Shown one piece after another: positions 1 to 7,089 of a stretch of DNA of 12,059 bases. The first letter of the stretch is position 1. Each line of letters opens with the position of its first letter. Below the pieces are notes generated by a model. It made no database searches. It was given only the letters and a program-made list of their open reading frames with translations, and was not told the DNA's origin. The position numbers and the translations under genes were made by a program. The stretch is from an uncultured Prevotellaceae bacterium (GTDB lineage: Bacteria; Bacteroidota; Bacteroidia; Bacteroidales; Bacteroidaceae), in assembly GCA_902771155.1 (NCBI GenBank), contig CACXVS010000052.1:1-12059 (forward strand), given 5' to 3'.

Positions 1-1837
1 CCAGCATGTCGGGGTCGGGCAGCGTGAGCACAGGGAGCAGTGATTCAAGCACGCGACCTCCGAAGTCCTTACGGTCGTCGGACCCAACATCGAGGTTGTA
101 GGCCTCGTCGATGAAGAGCACGTTGCCCTTGGCTTCCTCGAGGACTACCTTCATGTTATCCTCGGTCTGACCGATATACTGGCCCACCAAGCGGGTGCGA
201 TCGACGGCGATGACCTCGCCCTTGGAAAGCAGACCGAGCGAACGGTAGATCTTGCCCAACTTACGTGCGACAGTGGTCTTTCCTGTGCCTGGGTTGCCCG
301 TGAAGATGGAGTGGAAGATCATCTTGTTGCTGGTGCTGAGTCCACGGCGGCGACGCTCGGAGAAGAGACGGGCCTGGTTGGCCATGGTCTTGATGCCCTG
401 CTTCACTTTGTCGAGGCCGATCATCTCGCTCAGGTCGCGGATGCTCTCGTCGAAGGCGGAGGAGCCGCTGGTGAGCTTGTGGAAGGGGATATCGTCTTCC
501 TCTAAGCAGACCGAATCGTCGAGCATATCGCTCATGCAGCGACGCAGATAGCGGGGACGGATCTCCTCGATCACAAACCGCCGGACATCGGCCAGCGACC
601 AGGTGGTCAGCACGCCTTGATTGAAACCTTGTAGAATGGTTCGGGTGAGGCGGTCCATGACTCTCATGTCGGGTCGCATATTCTCGTTGACAACACCGGC
701 TAAGAATGCCTCAACGAGTTCGAAGGGGGTGTAAGGCTGCTGTTCGACATAGCTGTCGGCGATAAAGAACTGGCGGAGCGAGGGGTAGAGGCCCATCAGC
801 TCGTCGATCACCGGTCTGGTATCACAGAGCCAGAGGGAGATTTCGCCTTTGGCATTGCGTACCTTCGATACGATAGTCCGCACGATCACCTTTCCGTTGG
901 GGCCCATCAGCTCTTTCAGATTGGTGAGACAGATAGCTCGCATGTTGTCGTTGAGCATATCATTCAGCGGTTCGTAGGCGTTGTTGCAGCCAGGATTGTA
1001 AAGTGTGGAACAATCGACACAGGTGGGTTCGCCTTTGAAAAACATCACTCTCTGGAAATACTCCAGGAACTCCGTGTCGATATCGTCGTTTCGAGTGCAG
1101 ATCAGCAAGTTCTCGCAGGTGTTTACCTTAGCTTGCGAACGATCCTTGCGAAGCTCGTTGTAAAGCACCAGCCGTCGTGCTTCCATAGCCTTGCGGCGGA
1201 ACTGGACCACTCCGGGGCGTTCAGCCACGAAGTCCCAGTCATTGTCCTTATCCTGTAGGCAAGTGGCGAGCACGTCCTCCCCATTGCCGAAGGGGCAGAG
1301 GTGGGGCTTGCCAAGCGTGGCCTTGAGTTCCTCGTCGATGCTAAAATCGATTCGGGTGACTCCACAGCCAACAGTGTCGAACACTAACAGGATGTATTTC
1401 CCAGGTATCCAAATGTGATCGCTTTCCATCTCCATCTTCATTGTCTTGCCCTTGGCACGCTGCATTTGGCATTCCTTGGACGAGCAGATGGGGTAGAAGT
1501 CCTCGTTGTAGATGAAGCAGTTGAAGCGGGTGGGGCGGAGCCGCACCTTGTGCCGGGGGCGGAAAGTAACCACTGCCGGACCGTTCCAGAAGATACCTTT
1601 CTCATAGCCAGGGGCAATCTCAATTGTTACCGAGGCAACATCATTACAGAAATTGTGCTCGTGGCCGTCGGCGTTCATCATAGCATCGACTACCCTGTCG
1701 TCCATCGGCTTGGGAAACGGGAGGGTGGCCTCAGTGTCAGCATGGTCGTCCGGGGTGTCATCGTCCTTGTCCTCAAAATCAAGAAACTCCCGGACCAGTT
1801 TTTCAAACTCCTCTTCTTCGTTGTTTTTCTTTGCCAT
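1..1837 (-). CDS. CbbX/SpoVK/EccA-type AAA+ ATPase, C-terminus beyond the window
   Basis: The frame is open from ATG 1837 to the window edge: 612 codons with no stop. Seen: a very acidic N-terminus (residues 1-35), then a beta-rich stretch (about 60-190) of unknown kind, then an AAA+ module of the CbbX/CfxQ family with Walker A GNPGTGKT at 514-521 and Walker B VLFIDEAY at 573-580 (D577, E578). The sensor and arginine-finger part is off the edge. Residues about 242-420 resemble this module but lack both Walker motifs (see findings), so the protein is probably a tandem AAA+ with one dead copy. Known for the family: ring-forming ATPases that remodel protein partners (Rubisco activase CbbX, EccA of ESX secretion); the substrate here is unknown. 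No signal peptide, so cytoplasmic. It has its own promoter near 2160 and a long leader. The family call is firm; the role is not known. Confidence 0.88.
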   Translation of the reverse strand, partial: MAKKNNEEEEFEKLVREFLDFEDKDDDTPDDHADTEATLPFPKPMDDRVVDAMMNADGHEHNFCNDVASVTIEIAPGYEKGIFWNGPAVVTFRPRHKVRLRPTRFNCFIYNEDFYPICSSKECQMQRAKGKTMKMEMESDHIWIPGKYILLVFDTVGCGVTRIDFSIDEELKATLGKPHLCPFGNGEDVLATCLQDKDNDWDFVAERPGVVQFRRKAMEARRLVLYNELRKDRSQAKVNTCENLLICTRNDDIDTEFLEYFQRVMFFKGEPTCVDCSTLYNPGCNNAYEPLNDMLNDNMRAICLTNLKELMGPNGKVIVRTIVSKVRNAKGEISLWLCDTRPVIDELMGLYPSLRQFFIADSYVEQQPYTPFELVEAFLAGVVNENMRPDMRVMDRLTRTILQGFNQGVLTTWSLADVRRFVIEEIRPRYLRRCMSDMLDDSVCLEEDDIPFHKLTSGSSAFDESIRDLSEMIGLDKVKQGIKTMANQARLFSERRRRGLSTSNKMIFHSIFTGNPGTGKTTVARKLGKIYRSLGLLSKGEVIAVDRTRLVGQYIGQTEDNMKVVLEEAKGNVLFIDEAYNLDVGSDDRKDFGGRVLESLLPVLTLPDPDML

Positions 1838-2150
1838 AAATAACCAAGAAATAAAATGGATTGAAACTCATTGTGTTGTGTATGCCCTTTAGAATAGGGC
1901 GCAAAAGGTATTTGGGCAAAGCCAGACGGCTACTGCCCAGTAAGGTTCACAGAGAATTACTCGAAATCTCTATCACAAAACACACGCTCTTGTATCAACA
2001 AGTCAAAGAACACCTGACCATCATAGTCATACCAATTGCGGATAATAGCCAAGGGCTACATCTTCAATGGCGTCGAATATCGACTGACTAGATGATGGGT
2101 TACTTTCTTCATTTGTTTATTGTGATAGATTTAAATTTTAATGAAATGGA
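1838..2150 (-). other. Long 5' leader of the AAA+ ATPase gene
   Basis: About 310 bases lie between the predicted transcription start (near 2147) and the ATPase ATG at 1837, long for this window, where other leaders are about 22-46 bases. The leader contains two short perfect hairpins: GTCGA-ATA-TCGAC at 2072-2084 and GCCCT/AGGGC at 1884-1900. Neither has a T-run. It also holds the interrupted small frame listed separately and a 22-codon frame starting at 1871 that overlaps the ATPase start out of frame. I recognise no known riboswitch or RNA family. A plus-strand frame at 1861-2091 has no promoter or family likeness and is taken as chance. Confidence 0.4.
1957..2112 (-). pseudogene. Interrupted small ORF in the ATPase leader
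   Basis: ATG at 2112, about 35 bases after the predicted transcription start, opens an 18-codon frame (MKKVTHHLVSRYSTPLKM) that ends in TAG at 2058-2056. The same frame continues for 32 codons, including NWYDYDGQVFFDLLIQERV, to TAA at 1959-1957. A second frame, open from 2116 to the TGA at 2029-2027, reads NPSSSQSIFDAIEDVALGYY and has no start codon of its own. The two protein-like halves could be joined by one frameshift near 2035, giving a protein of about 55 residues. This may be a decayed small gene, a leader peptide, or chance. I do not recognise a family. Confidence 0.25.
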
Positions 2151-2153
2151 CTG

Positions 2154-2185
2154 CAAAGATAAGAAAAAAAACCGATTCCCTCCAA
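2154..2185 (-). promoter_or_regulatory. Bacteroidetes-type promoter for the AAA+ ATPase
   Basis: Read on the minus strand, TATCTTTG at 2161-2154 matches the Bacteroidetes -7 box TAnnTTTG exactly. CTTGG stands upstream, with TTG at 2185-2183 and a spacer of 21 bases, fitting the -33 box. It overlaps the terminator of the preceding gene pair. Confidence 0.6.
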
Positions 2186-2196
2186 GAGAAAATCGG
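2164..2196 (-). terminator. Rho-independent terminator of the dehydrogenase-phospholipase transcript
   Basis: On the minus strand CCGATT and AATCGG (outer arms of 2196-2172) pair, with an inner CTC/GAG helix, followed directly by eight T (2171-2164). It lies about 90 bases after the phospholipase stop. On the plus strand there is a shorter T-run (2200-2205), so weak two-way activity is possible. The stem has an internal mismatch loop, hence moderate strength. Confidence 0.6.
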
Positions 2197-2284
2197 AATA
2201 TTTTTCGTATGAATATCACTTTTAACATTTCCTCGCGCGCAAAGTTATATTAGGTACGCGAAGAAGGTTGTGTTACACCATCAT

Positions 2285-3151
2285 TCAAGTCATAGTCGCA
2301 CTTGATGAGAGTAGTTTGCGGGTCTTGTTGCGACCGAGGGCGATAATCTTTTCTGACTTGTCGTAATCGAAGCTGCCATAGCGGCTCATCTGGATGTCGA
2401 TCAGCATGTCGGGCTTCATCAGCTGGGCCATCAGGATGGAGTTCTGACGGATCATCAGCGAACTGGTCCTGGACAGAACGGTGTAATAGTTGAAGTCGAT
2501 GTTGTCGGGGATCAGCATGTCGAGGATCTTCGTCTTAAGCGATTTGTCGCGCATCAGCTTCTGACGTTCAGCTGCCTCATGCTGTCGTGCCCACTCTTCC
2601 CTGTAGTCGTGCCCACTCACATCGACACCCACCAGCAGATCGCCCGGGTGGCGCTTGACACGATTGAGGGGGATGGGGTTGATAACACCTCCGTCGATCA
2701 GTATCATGCCATCGCGCTGGACAGGCTCATAGAAGGATGGAAGGGAAATGCTGGCCCGGATGGCGTCGAACAAGCTACCCTTGTCGAAGACCACCTCCTT
2801 ACCGTCTTTCAGATCGGTGGCCACTGCACAATAGGGGATTGGCAGGTCCTCGATGGCTACGTCGGGCACAAACTCCATGATGGCCTCAATGATGCGCTTG
2901 CCCTTGACCAGATGGTTGAGCGACAGGGAGAAGTCGGTGAGTTCGAGCATCTTCTTACGGTCGATGGTCTTCATCCAGTTACGGAACTCCTCCAGTTTGC
3001 CGGCAGCATACACACCACCGATGAGGGCACCCATCGAGCACCCTGCTATCGAGGTGATGTGATAGCCTTGTGACTCAAGTTCCTCGATGACACCAATATG
3101 CGCTAACCCCCGGGCTCCTCCGCTCGACAAAACCAGTGCGATATCTTTCAT
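2285..3151 (-). CDS. Patatin-like phospholipase (RssA/YlbK type)
   Basis: 288 residues, a normal length for small bacterial patatin-like proteins. The N-terminus begins at once with the fold: an oxyanion-hole loop SSGGARG (9-15), the nucleophile elbow GCSMG (37-41, Ser39), and the catalytic-dyad aspartate in DGG (153-155, Asp153). These are the Ser-Asp dyad residues of the family, so the enzyme should be an active esterase or lipid acyl hydrolase. No signal peptide or membrane segment is seen, so it is cytoplasmic or attached to the inner face of the membrane. The natural lipid substrate cannot be told from sequence. It lies 9 bases after the hydroxyacid dehydrogenase stop and is almost certainly co-transcribed with it. 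The start at 3151 is supported because the fold begins within the first ten residues. Confidence 0.93.
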   Translation of the reverse strand: MKDIALVLSSGGARGLAHIGVIEELESQGYHITSIAGCSMGALIGGVYAAGKLEEFRNWMKTIDRKKMLELTDFSLSLNHLVKGKRIIEAIMEFVPDVAIEDLPIPYCAVATDLKDGKEVVFDKGSLFDAIRASISLPSFYEPVQRDGMILIDGGVINPIPLNRVKRHPGDLLVGVDVSGHDYREEWARQHEAAERQKLMRDKSLKTKILDMLIPDNIDFNYYTVLSRTSSLMIRQNSILMAQLMKPDMLIDIQMSRYGSFDYDKSEKIIALGRNKTRKLLSSSATMT

Positions 3152-3160
3152 GGAAGGTGC

Positions 3161-4114
3161 TTAGCTAACGACGTTCTGGGGTTTGCCATTGATGAAGTGG
3201 AGGACGTTGTCGGTGGCTATCCGGATGAGACGGATGCGGGCTTCGTAACTGGCCCAGGCCACATGTGGGGTGAGATAGGCATTCTGCACCTGAAGGAGCG
3301 GGTTGTCGGCCTTGGGTGGCTCCTCGGTCATCACATCGGCGCAGTATGCCTTAAGACCACCAGCCTTAAGAGCGCTGGCCAGGGCATTATCGTCCACGAG
3401 CGGTCCTCGTCCGGTATTGATGAGGATGGCCTCGGGACGAATCCATCTGAGTGTCTCCTCGTTGATGAGGTGCTTGGTGTCGGGTGTAAGCGGACAATGG
3501 AGGGAGATGACATCCGACGTCTGGAACAACTCCTTCAGCTCAGCCTTTTGGATGCCTTCGGGCAGCGATTCAGCAGGTTTGCTGGTGAAGGCAGCTACCT
3601 TCATGCCAAAGGCAAGGGCAATCTGGGCAACGCGCTTGCCGATATTGCCCAGGCCTACGATACCAAAGGTCTTACCGGCCAGTTCGCGGATGGGTTCGTC
3701 GTAATAGCAGAAATCGGGGTTGCTGCTCCATCGCCCCTGACGGTTCTCGTTGGCAAATCGTTCTGTGTGGTTGGTGATGGTGAGCAAATGGGCAAACACC
3801 ATCTGCGCCACACTGTCGGTGCTATAGGCCGGGATGTTGGTGACGATGATGCCACGCTCTTTGGCAGCTTCGAGGTCAACCACATTATAACCCGTGGCTA
3901 GCACCCCTATATATAAAAGATGTGGAAGCCGGGCCATCTCTTCGCGACCGATGATCACCTTGTTGGTGAGCACAATCTCCGCATCAGTGGCTCTTGCCAC
4001 TGTCTCACTTGGCTGGGTGCGATCATAGATCGTCACATCGCCCAATTTTTCTAACTCGTCCCAAGACAGGTCGCCTGGGTTTGCTGTAAAGCCATCAAGT
4101 ACTACAATCTTCAT
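3161..4114 (-). CDS. D-2-hydroxyacid dehydrogenase (glycerate dehydrogenase/hydroxypyruvate reductase-like)
   Basis: 317 residues, the usual length. The catalytic domain is at about 1-98 and 290-317, and the NAD(P)-binding Rossmann domain at about 99-289. The dinucleotide loop is GLGNIG (154-159). The active-site trio of the family is present: Arg236 in NTGRG, Glu265 in the EEPP segment, and His284 in TPHVA. The segment around PAYSTDSVAQ (95-104) is like glycerate dehydrogenases. The enzyme interconverts a 2-keto acid and a D-2-hydroxy acid in the cytoplasm; hydroxypyruvate/D-glycerate is the best guess, and lactate-type or broad-range activity is possible. The usual acidic residue after the second Rossmann strand is absent (FTSKP, 176-180), which may allow NADPH. 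It is the first gene of a two-gene transcript with the phospholipase, with a short leader from the promoter at 4150-4143. Confidence 0.93.
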   Translation of the reverse strand: MKIVVLDGFTANPGDLSWDELEKLGDVTIYDRTQPSETVARATDAEIVLTNKVIIGREEMARLPHLLYIGVLATGYNVVDLEAAKERGIIVTNIPAYSTDSVAQMVFAHLLTITNHTERFANENRQGRWSSNPDFCYYDEPIRELAGKTFGIVGLGNIGKRVAQIALAFGMKVAAFTSKPAESLPEGIQKAELKELFQTSDVISLHCPLTPDTKHLINEETLRWIRPEAILINTGRGPLVDDNALASALKAGGLKAYCADVMTEEPPKADNPLLQVQNAYLTPHVAWASYEARIRLIRIATDNVLHFINGKPQNVVS

Positions 4115-4142
4115 TGTCGTTTTAGTTCAAATTATTCCTCTG

Positions 4143-4150
4143 CAAAGATA
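4143..4150 (-). promoter_or_regulatory. -7 box of the dehydrogenase-phospholipase operon
   Basis: TATCTTTG on the minus strand at 4150-4143 is an exact Bacteroidetes -7 box. The transcription start should fall near 4136, giving a leader of about 22 bases. No clear -33 TTTG is found at the right distance. An AATAGTG heptamer (4165-4171) sits across the -33 region instead, which suggests regulated use. Confidence 0.55.
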
Positions 4151-4163
4151 AGAAGAATCTCCG

Positions 4164-4264
4164 AAATAGTGTGGTTTAGATTGTGAATTTATGTTAATCA
4201 CAGGTGTTTCGTCGGAAGAATTAGTGTATAATGCACTATTATTATATAAAAATGAAAAATAGTG
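4164..4264. promoter_or_regulatory. Cluster of AATAGTG heptamers between divergent promoters
   Basis: AATAGTG occurs exactly at 4165-4171 (+), 4234-4240 (- strand) and 4258-4264 (+), with a one-mismatch copy ATTAGTG at 4220-4226 (+). The second and third form a 7-base inverted repeat 17 bases apart. The near copy with the second gives TAGTG-N7-CACTA. One copy covers the -33 region of the leftward promoter, and the last ends 9 bases before the rightward -33 box. This is the placement expected for a regulator binding site, but the protein is unknown. Confidence 0.35.
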
Positions 4265-4273
4265 GGCAAAAAA

Positions 4274-4306
4274 TTTGGTTATATCAAAGAAATTTTATTA
4301 CCTTTG
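4274..4306 (+). promoter_or_regulatory. Promoter of the histidine kinase gene
   Basis: TTTG at 4274-4277 and TACCTTTG at 4299-4306 with a 21-base spacer match the Bacteroidetes promoter. Transcription should start near 4313, leaving a leader of about 27 bases before ATG 4340. Confidence 0.65.
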
Positions 4307-4326
4307 CAGTACCATAAACTATAAAT

Positions 4327-4359
4327 ATGTATAAAAAACATGCCACAATTTCCAAGTGA
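4327..4359 (+). other. Ten-codon upstream frame overlapping the kinase start
   Basis: ATG at 4327 opens MYKKHATISK and stops at 4359, overlapping the kinase start at 4340 in another frame. It is the first ATG after the predicted transcription start, so it could lower or couple kinase translation. It may equally be chance in an AT-rich leader. Confidence 0.2.
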
Positions 4360-5359
4360 ACAAATATTAGACCAGGCCTTTTCAGGTCTGCAAATCGGAG
4401 TGGGTTTTTATGACAAAGAGGGTCGTATGGTCTCATGCAACGAAGAATTTCATAAACTCAAGAACGGTTTTTTACTCGACGATGGACAATTACTTAAGGT
4501 GATTAAGCAGGGCAGGCCTGACAGGATGCTGTTGGCTGAAACTGCCGAAACGGTGTTGGAGTCGTATATCGCACCTTGTAAGGACGAGAACGGCGAAATC
4601 ACCCAGTATGTATATCGACTAAGCAATGTGTCTAATCTCTATGCGCCATCGCGCGAGAAAGCCCTTGAGGAGATTTTCCTCGACAACGTCAGTCATGAGA
4701 TCCGTACCCCTCTGAATGCCATCATCGGTTTCAACGACATCTTGAATGGTGTGGCCGGGCTCCACATGGAGGAGGATGAGAAACTGATGATCAAGGATCT
4801 CATTCACAAGAACTCTGACCGATTGCTCATGGTGGTGGGCGACATCCTCGACCTCTCGAAGATGCAGAAGGGATGTCTGCCCCTGCATAAGACGGTGGTG
4901 AGTCTGATGGAGATATGCTGTAGGGCGCGTGATTCCGTGAGGAATGAAGTGCAGCAGGGTGTAAAACTAGGACATGAGTACCCAGTGGCGCTGAAAGACA
5001 CCTTTATCTATACGGACAGCAAGCGACTGGAGCAGTTGCTGCGCAACTTCCTGGTCAATGGCTGTCAGCATACGAGTCATGGCTTCGTGACCTTGAGAGT
5101 GAAGACGTATGCGGACGAGGAGACTGGCAGGGACATGTTGCAGTTGAGGGTCGATGACACGGGCGAAGGTGTGACTTATGATCAGTTTGAGCTGCTGTTT
5201 AAGCCCTTCCGTAAGATTGACAACAAGTCGGAAGGCTTGGGTGTGGGTCTGGCGGTCTGCAAGGAGATTGCCCGACTGCTTAACGGCAAGGTCTATCTGG
5301 ATACATCATACGAGGGTGGCTCGAGTTTTGTGTTCGAAATGCCATTCGAACCAATCTGA
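4340..5359 (+). CDS. Soluble PAS-like sensor histidine kinase
   Basis: 339 residues. Residues about 10-100 look like a single PAS-type sensor (GVGFYDKEGRMVSCNEEF, 20-37). The HisKA dimerisation helix carries the phospho-acceptor His119 in SHEIRTP (118-124). The ATP-binding domain has an N-box with Asn236 and Asn240, a G1 box DDTGEGV (272-278), an F-box FKPF (287-290) and a G2 box GLGVGL (299-304), so all kinase motifs are intact. There is no signal peptide, no membrane helix and no receiver domain, so it should sense a cytoplasmic signal and pass phosphate to a separate response regulator, which is not in this window. It stands alone between a divergent operon and a convergent gene 32 bases away. 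The signal is unknown. ATG 4340 is chosen because it fits the promoter and the PAS-like start. Confidence 0.93.
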   Translation: MPQFPSEQILDQAFSGLQIGVGFYDKEGRMVSCNEEFHKLKNGFLLDDGQLLKVIKQGRPDRMLLAETAETVLESYIAPCKDENGEITQYVYRLSNVSNLYAPSREKALEEIFLDNVSHEIRTPLNAIIGFNDILNGVAGLHMEEDEKLMIKDLIHKNSDRLLMVVGDILDLSKMQKGCLPLHKTVVSLMEICCRARDSVRNEVQQGVKLGHEYPVALKDTFIYTDSKRLEQLLRNFLVNGCQHTSHGFVTLRVKTYADEETGRDMLQLRVDDTGEGVTYDQFELLFKPFRKIDNKSEGLGVGLAVCKEIARLLNGKVYLDTSYEGGSSFVFEMPFEPI

Positions 5360-5391
5360 TTAGAGATACTGCCAGAACCGAGGTCTAATAA

Positions 5392-7056
5392 CTAGTAGGT
5401 AGCAATCTTCCTCACGTCATCCTCAAAGGCATCTTTATTGATGGCCTTTGCCTTCAGTTTTGACCTGTAGGTATAGATGGTCGTGATGCTGGAACGGAGG
5501 ATATCGGCAATCTTCTGATTGTCGGTAATGTCCAGTCGGATGAGGGCCAGTACGCGCAGTTCTGTGGTCAGGCGTTTGGCTGGGCTACCGTCATCTTCGA
5601 TTGTAAACTGGTTGTCGGGGGTAAGGAGTTTGTTTACCTCGCTGATAAAATTGGGATAGATGTTGAGGAAAGCCGTATCGAAGTGACTATGGAAGGTACG
5701 TATGCCCGTGTTGAGTGGTTCCATCGTTTTCAGTTCCGCATAGAGCTCCTCCAGTTTCCGTTCTCTTGCCAGACGGTTGAGTTGCTTTAATCGTTGTTCG
5801 CCGCTAGAGAGAAGCATACTGCTCAGTTCGAGGAATCGTCCAATGTATTCCTCCTTGATGCGGTTAGCCTCTTTCATCTGTGTATTGGCATTTTCAATCT
5901 CTTCATTGTGTCGGGCCATCACTTTGTTCATCTCGATGATCTGAAGTCCTGCGGCATGTTTCTTCCGGTAGAGGATGAGTGTATAGACGATGATGCCTGC
6001 CAGCACCAGTGAGATGATGGAGATGACAGCCAGGAAGATGTTGGTGCGCTGTTGTGTCTGGGTGCGCTCGGCATCGTAAAGTTGCAATATCTGGGGAGCC
6101 ATGCGTCCCACTTGCATCATCCTGATGCGACTGCCATAGAAACGGGCCTCACTGATGGCCTGGAACAGATAGCGATAGGCATTGTCGTTGTCGCCACGTG
6201 CCATCAGTATCTCCGACAGGGAGCGCAGTGAGTTGTTCTCGCGGATGGCTCCACGCTCATCGCTGATGGCACTCAAGAGCAGATAGCGCTCCTGTTGCTC
6301 CGGCATCTGTTTCTTCTGGTAGAAATAGGCTAATGTGCTGGTGACGATACTATAGGTACGCGAGCCTTCCTCGAGCTTCAGCAGATAGTGCTCCAGTAAC
6401 TGGATAGCCTGGTCTGTTTCATCTGCCTCACAAATATAGGTAGCTTGGTTGAAGACATAGTCATAACTGTCTTTTGGGGCTATCTGGATGACGAGTTGGC
6501 GATAATACTGGGCACGTTTGATGTAATCGTAGAAGAATTTTGTGAACTGCGCCATCTCTGACCGATACAGGTTCAGTTCGCTCTGCTGATTATAATAGGC
6601 AATCTTCTGCTGATCACTGAGTGAGTCGGGCTTCACTTCGTCGAGCAGGCGTCGTGCCCTGTCGAAGAGTCCTGTCACAGCAAGGATATGGGCCATGCGG
6701 ACAGCACTGGCTGCAAAACGTTCCTGATCGCCTGAGCCTCGGAGTGCCATCACGTTCCTATCTATATAATAGAAAGCAGAGTCGAACTTGTAGGCCACGT
6801 ATTCATCGTAAAGCCGTTGGTTCAGGTCATACTGTTGCTCGGGTGTCAGCCTGATGCCCTTGACACCGTCCTTGATGGCTGCAACCCGACGCTCCTTCTC
6901 GGCAGTCAAATGATCGTATTGTGATATCAGACTGTCGAGGGTATGGTATAGTCGCTTGTTCATGTCGAGGCGTCTGTCTCCTGAAGACGTGTGATGGTCA
7001 GCCGCTATCAGCGCCACTTGTATGAGCAGAACGATGATCATTGAAATCCGTTTCAT
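5392..7056 (-). CDS. SusR-like membrane-spanning TPR/HTH regulator (DUF6377-type)
   Basis: 554 residues from ATG 7056. The frame extends back to 7134, but a strong promoter at 7121-7090 lies inside that extension, and the residues from 7056 form a signal peptide or anchor (MKRISMIIVLLIQVALIAAD). Layout: periplasmic helical repeats of TPR type (about 35-330), one membrane helix (about 340-363), a charged coiled coil (about 368-435), and a C-terminal LuxR-like helix-turn-helix (about 495-535, with RSSITTIYTYRSKLKAK as recognition helix). This matches the Bacteroidetes family of one-component regulators that sit beside sus-like loci, of which SusR is the best known. It is likely to sense a sugar in the periplasm and activate the divergent GH97-SusC operon. 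The exact ligand and the family number are from memory, not a search. Confidence 0.85.
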   Translation of the reverse strand: MKRISMIIVLLIQVALIAADHHTSSGDRRLDMNKRLYHTLDSLISQYDHLTAEKERRVAAIKDGVKGIRLTPEQQYDLNQRLYDEYVAYKFDSAFYYIDRNVMALRGSGDQERFAASAVRMAHILAVTGLFDRARRLLDEVKPDSLSDQQKIAYYNQQSELNLYRSEMAQFTKFFYDYIKRAQYYRQLVIQIAPKDSYDYVFNQATYICEADETDQAIQLLEHYLLKLEEGSRTYSIVTSTLAYFYQKKQMPEQQERYLLLSAISDERGAIRENNSLRSLSEILMARGDNDNAYRYLFQAISEARFYGSRIRMMQVGRMAPQILQLYDAERTQTQQRTNIFLAVISIISLVLAGIIVYTLILYRKKHAAGLQIIEMNKVMARHNEEIENANTQMKEANRIKEEYIGRFLELSSMLLSSGEQRLKQLNRLARERKLEELYAELKTMEPLNTGIRTFHSHFDTAFLNIYPNFISEVNKLLTPDNQFTIEDDGSPAKRLTTELRVLALIRLDITDNQKIADILRSSITTIYTYRSKLKAKAINKDAFEDDVRKIATY

Positions 7057-7089
7057 AAGCCTAAATCCTATCGTTGGTATTTTCATCGG

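Noticed and set aside
1415..1843. Plus-strand open frame of 142 codons
   Set aside because: It lies antisense to the AAA+ gene, whose frame has clear Walker motifs and no stops; no promoter or family likeness on the plus strand.
1901..1910. TACCTTTTG on the minus strand, a possible nearer promoter for the ATPase
   Set aside because: One base too long for TAnnTTTG, and the only TTTG upstream is 6 bases away instead of about 20.
1861..2091. Plus-strand open frame of 76 codons in the gap between two genes
   Set aside because: No Bacteroidetes promoter ahead of it and no recognisable motif; the minus-strand leader explains the region better.
1957..2112. Stop-codon recoding (TAG read as an amino acid) in the leader frame
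   Set aside because: The large genes here use a standard code and the frame also meets TAA soon after; decay or chance is simpler.
2240..2247. TAACTTTG on the minus strand, a possible second -7 box after the phospholipase
   Set aside because: No -33 TTG at the proper distance, and it would start just ahead of a terminator.
3197..3901. Plus-strand open frame of 234 codons
   Set aside because: Shadow of the hydroxyacid dehydrogenase, which has all family motifs in the minus frame.
5359..5389. ATTAGA/TCTAAT inverted repeat between the convergent kinase and regulator genes
   Set aside because: Six-base AT-rich stem with a 19-base loop and no T-run on either strand; too weak to call a terminator.
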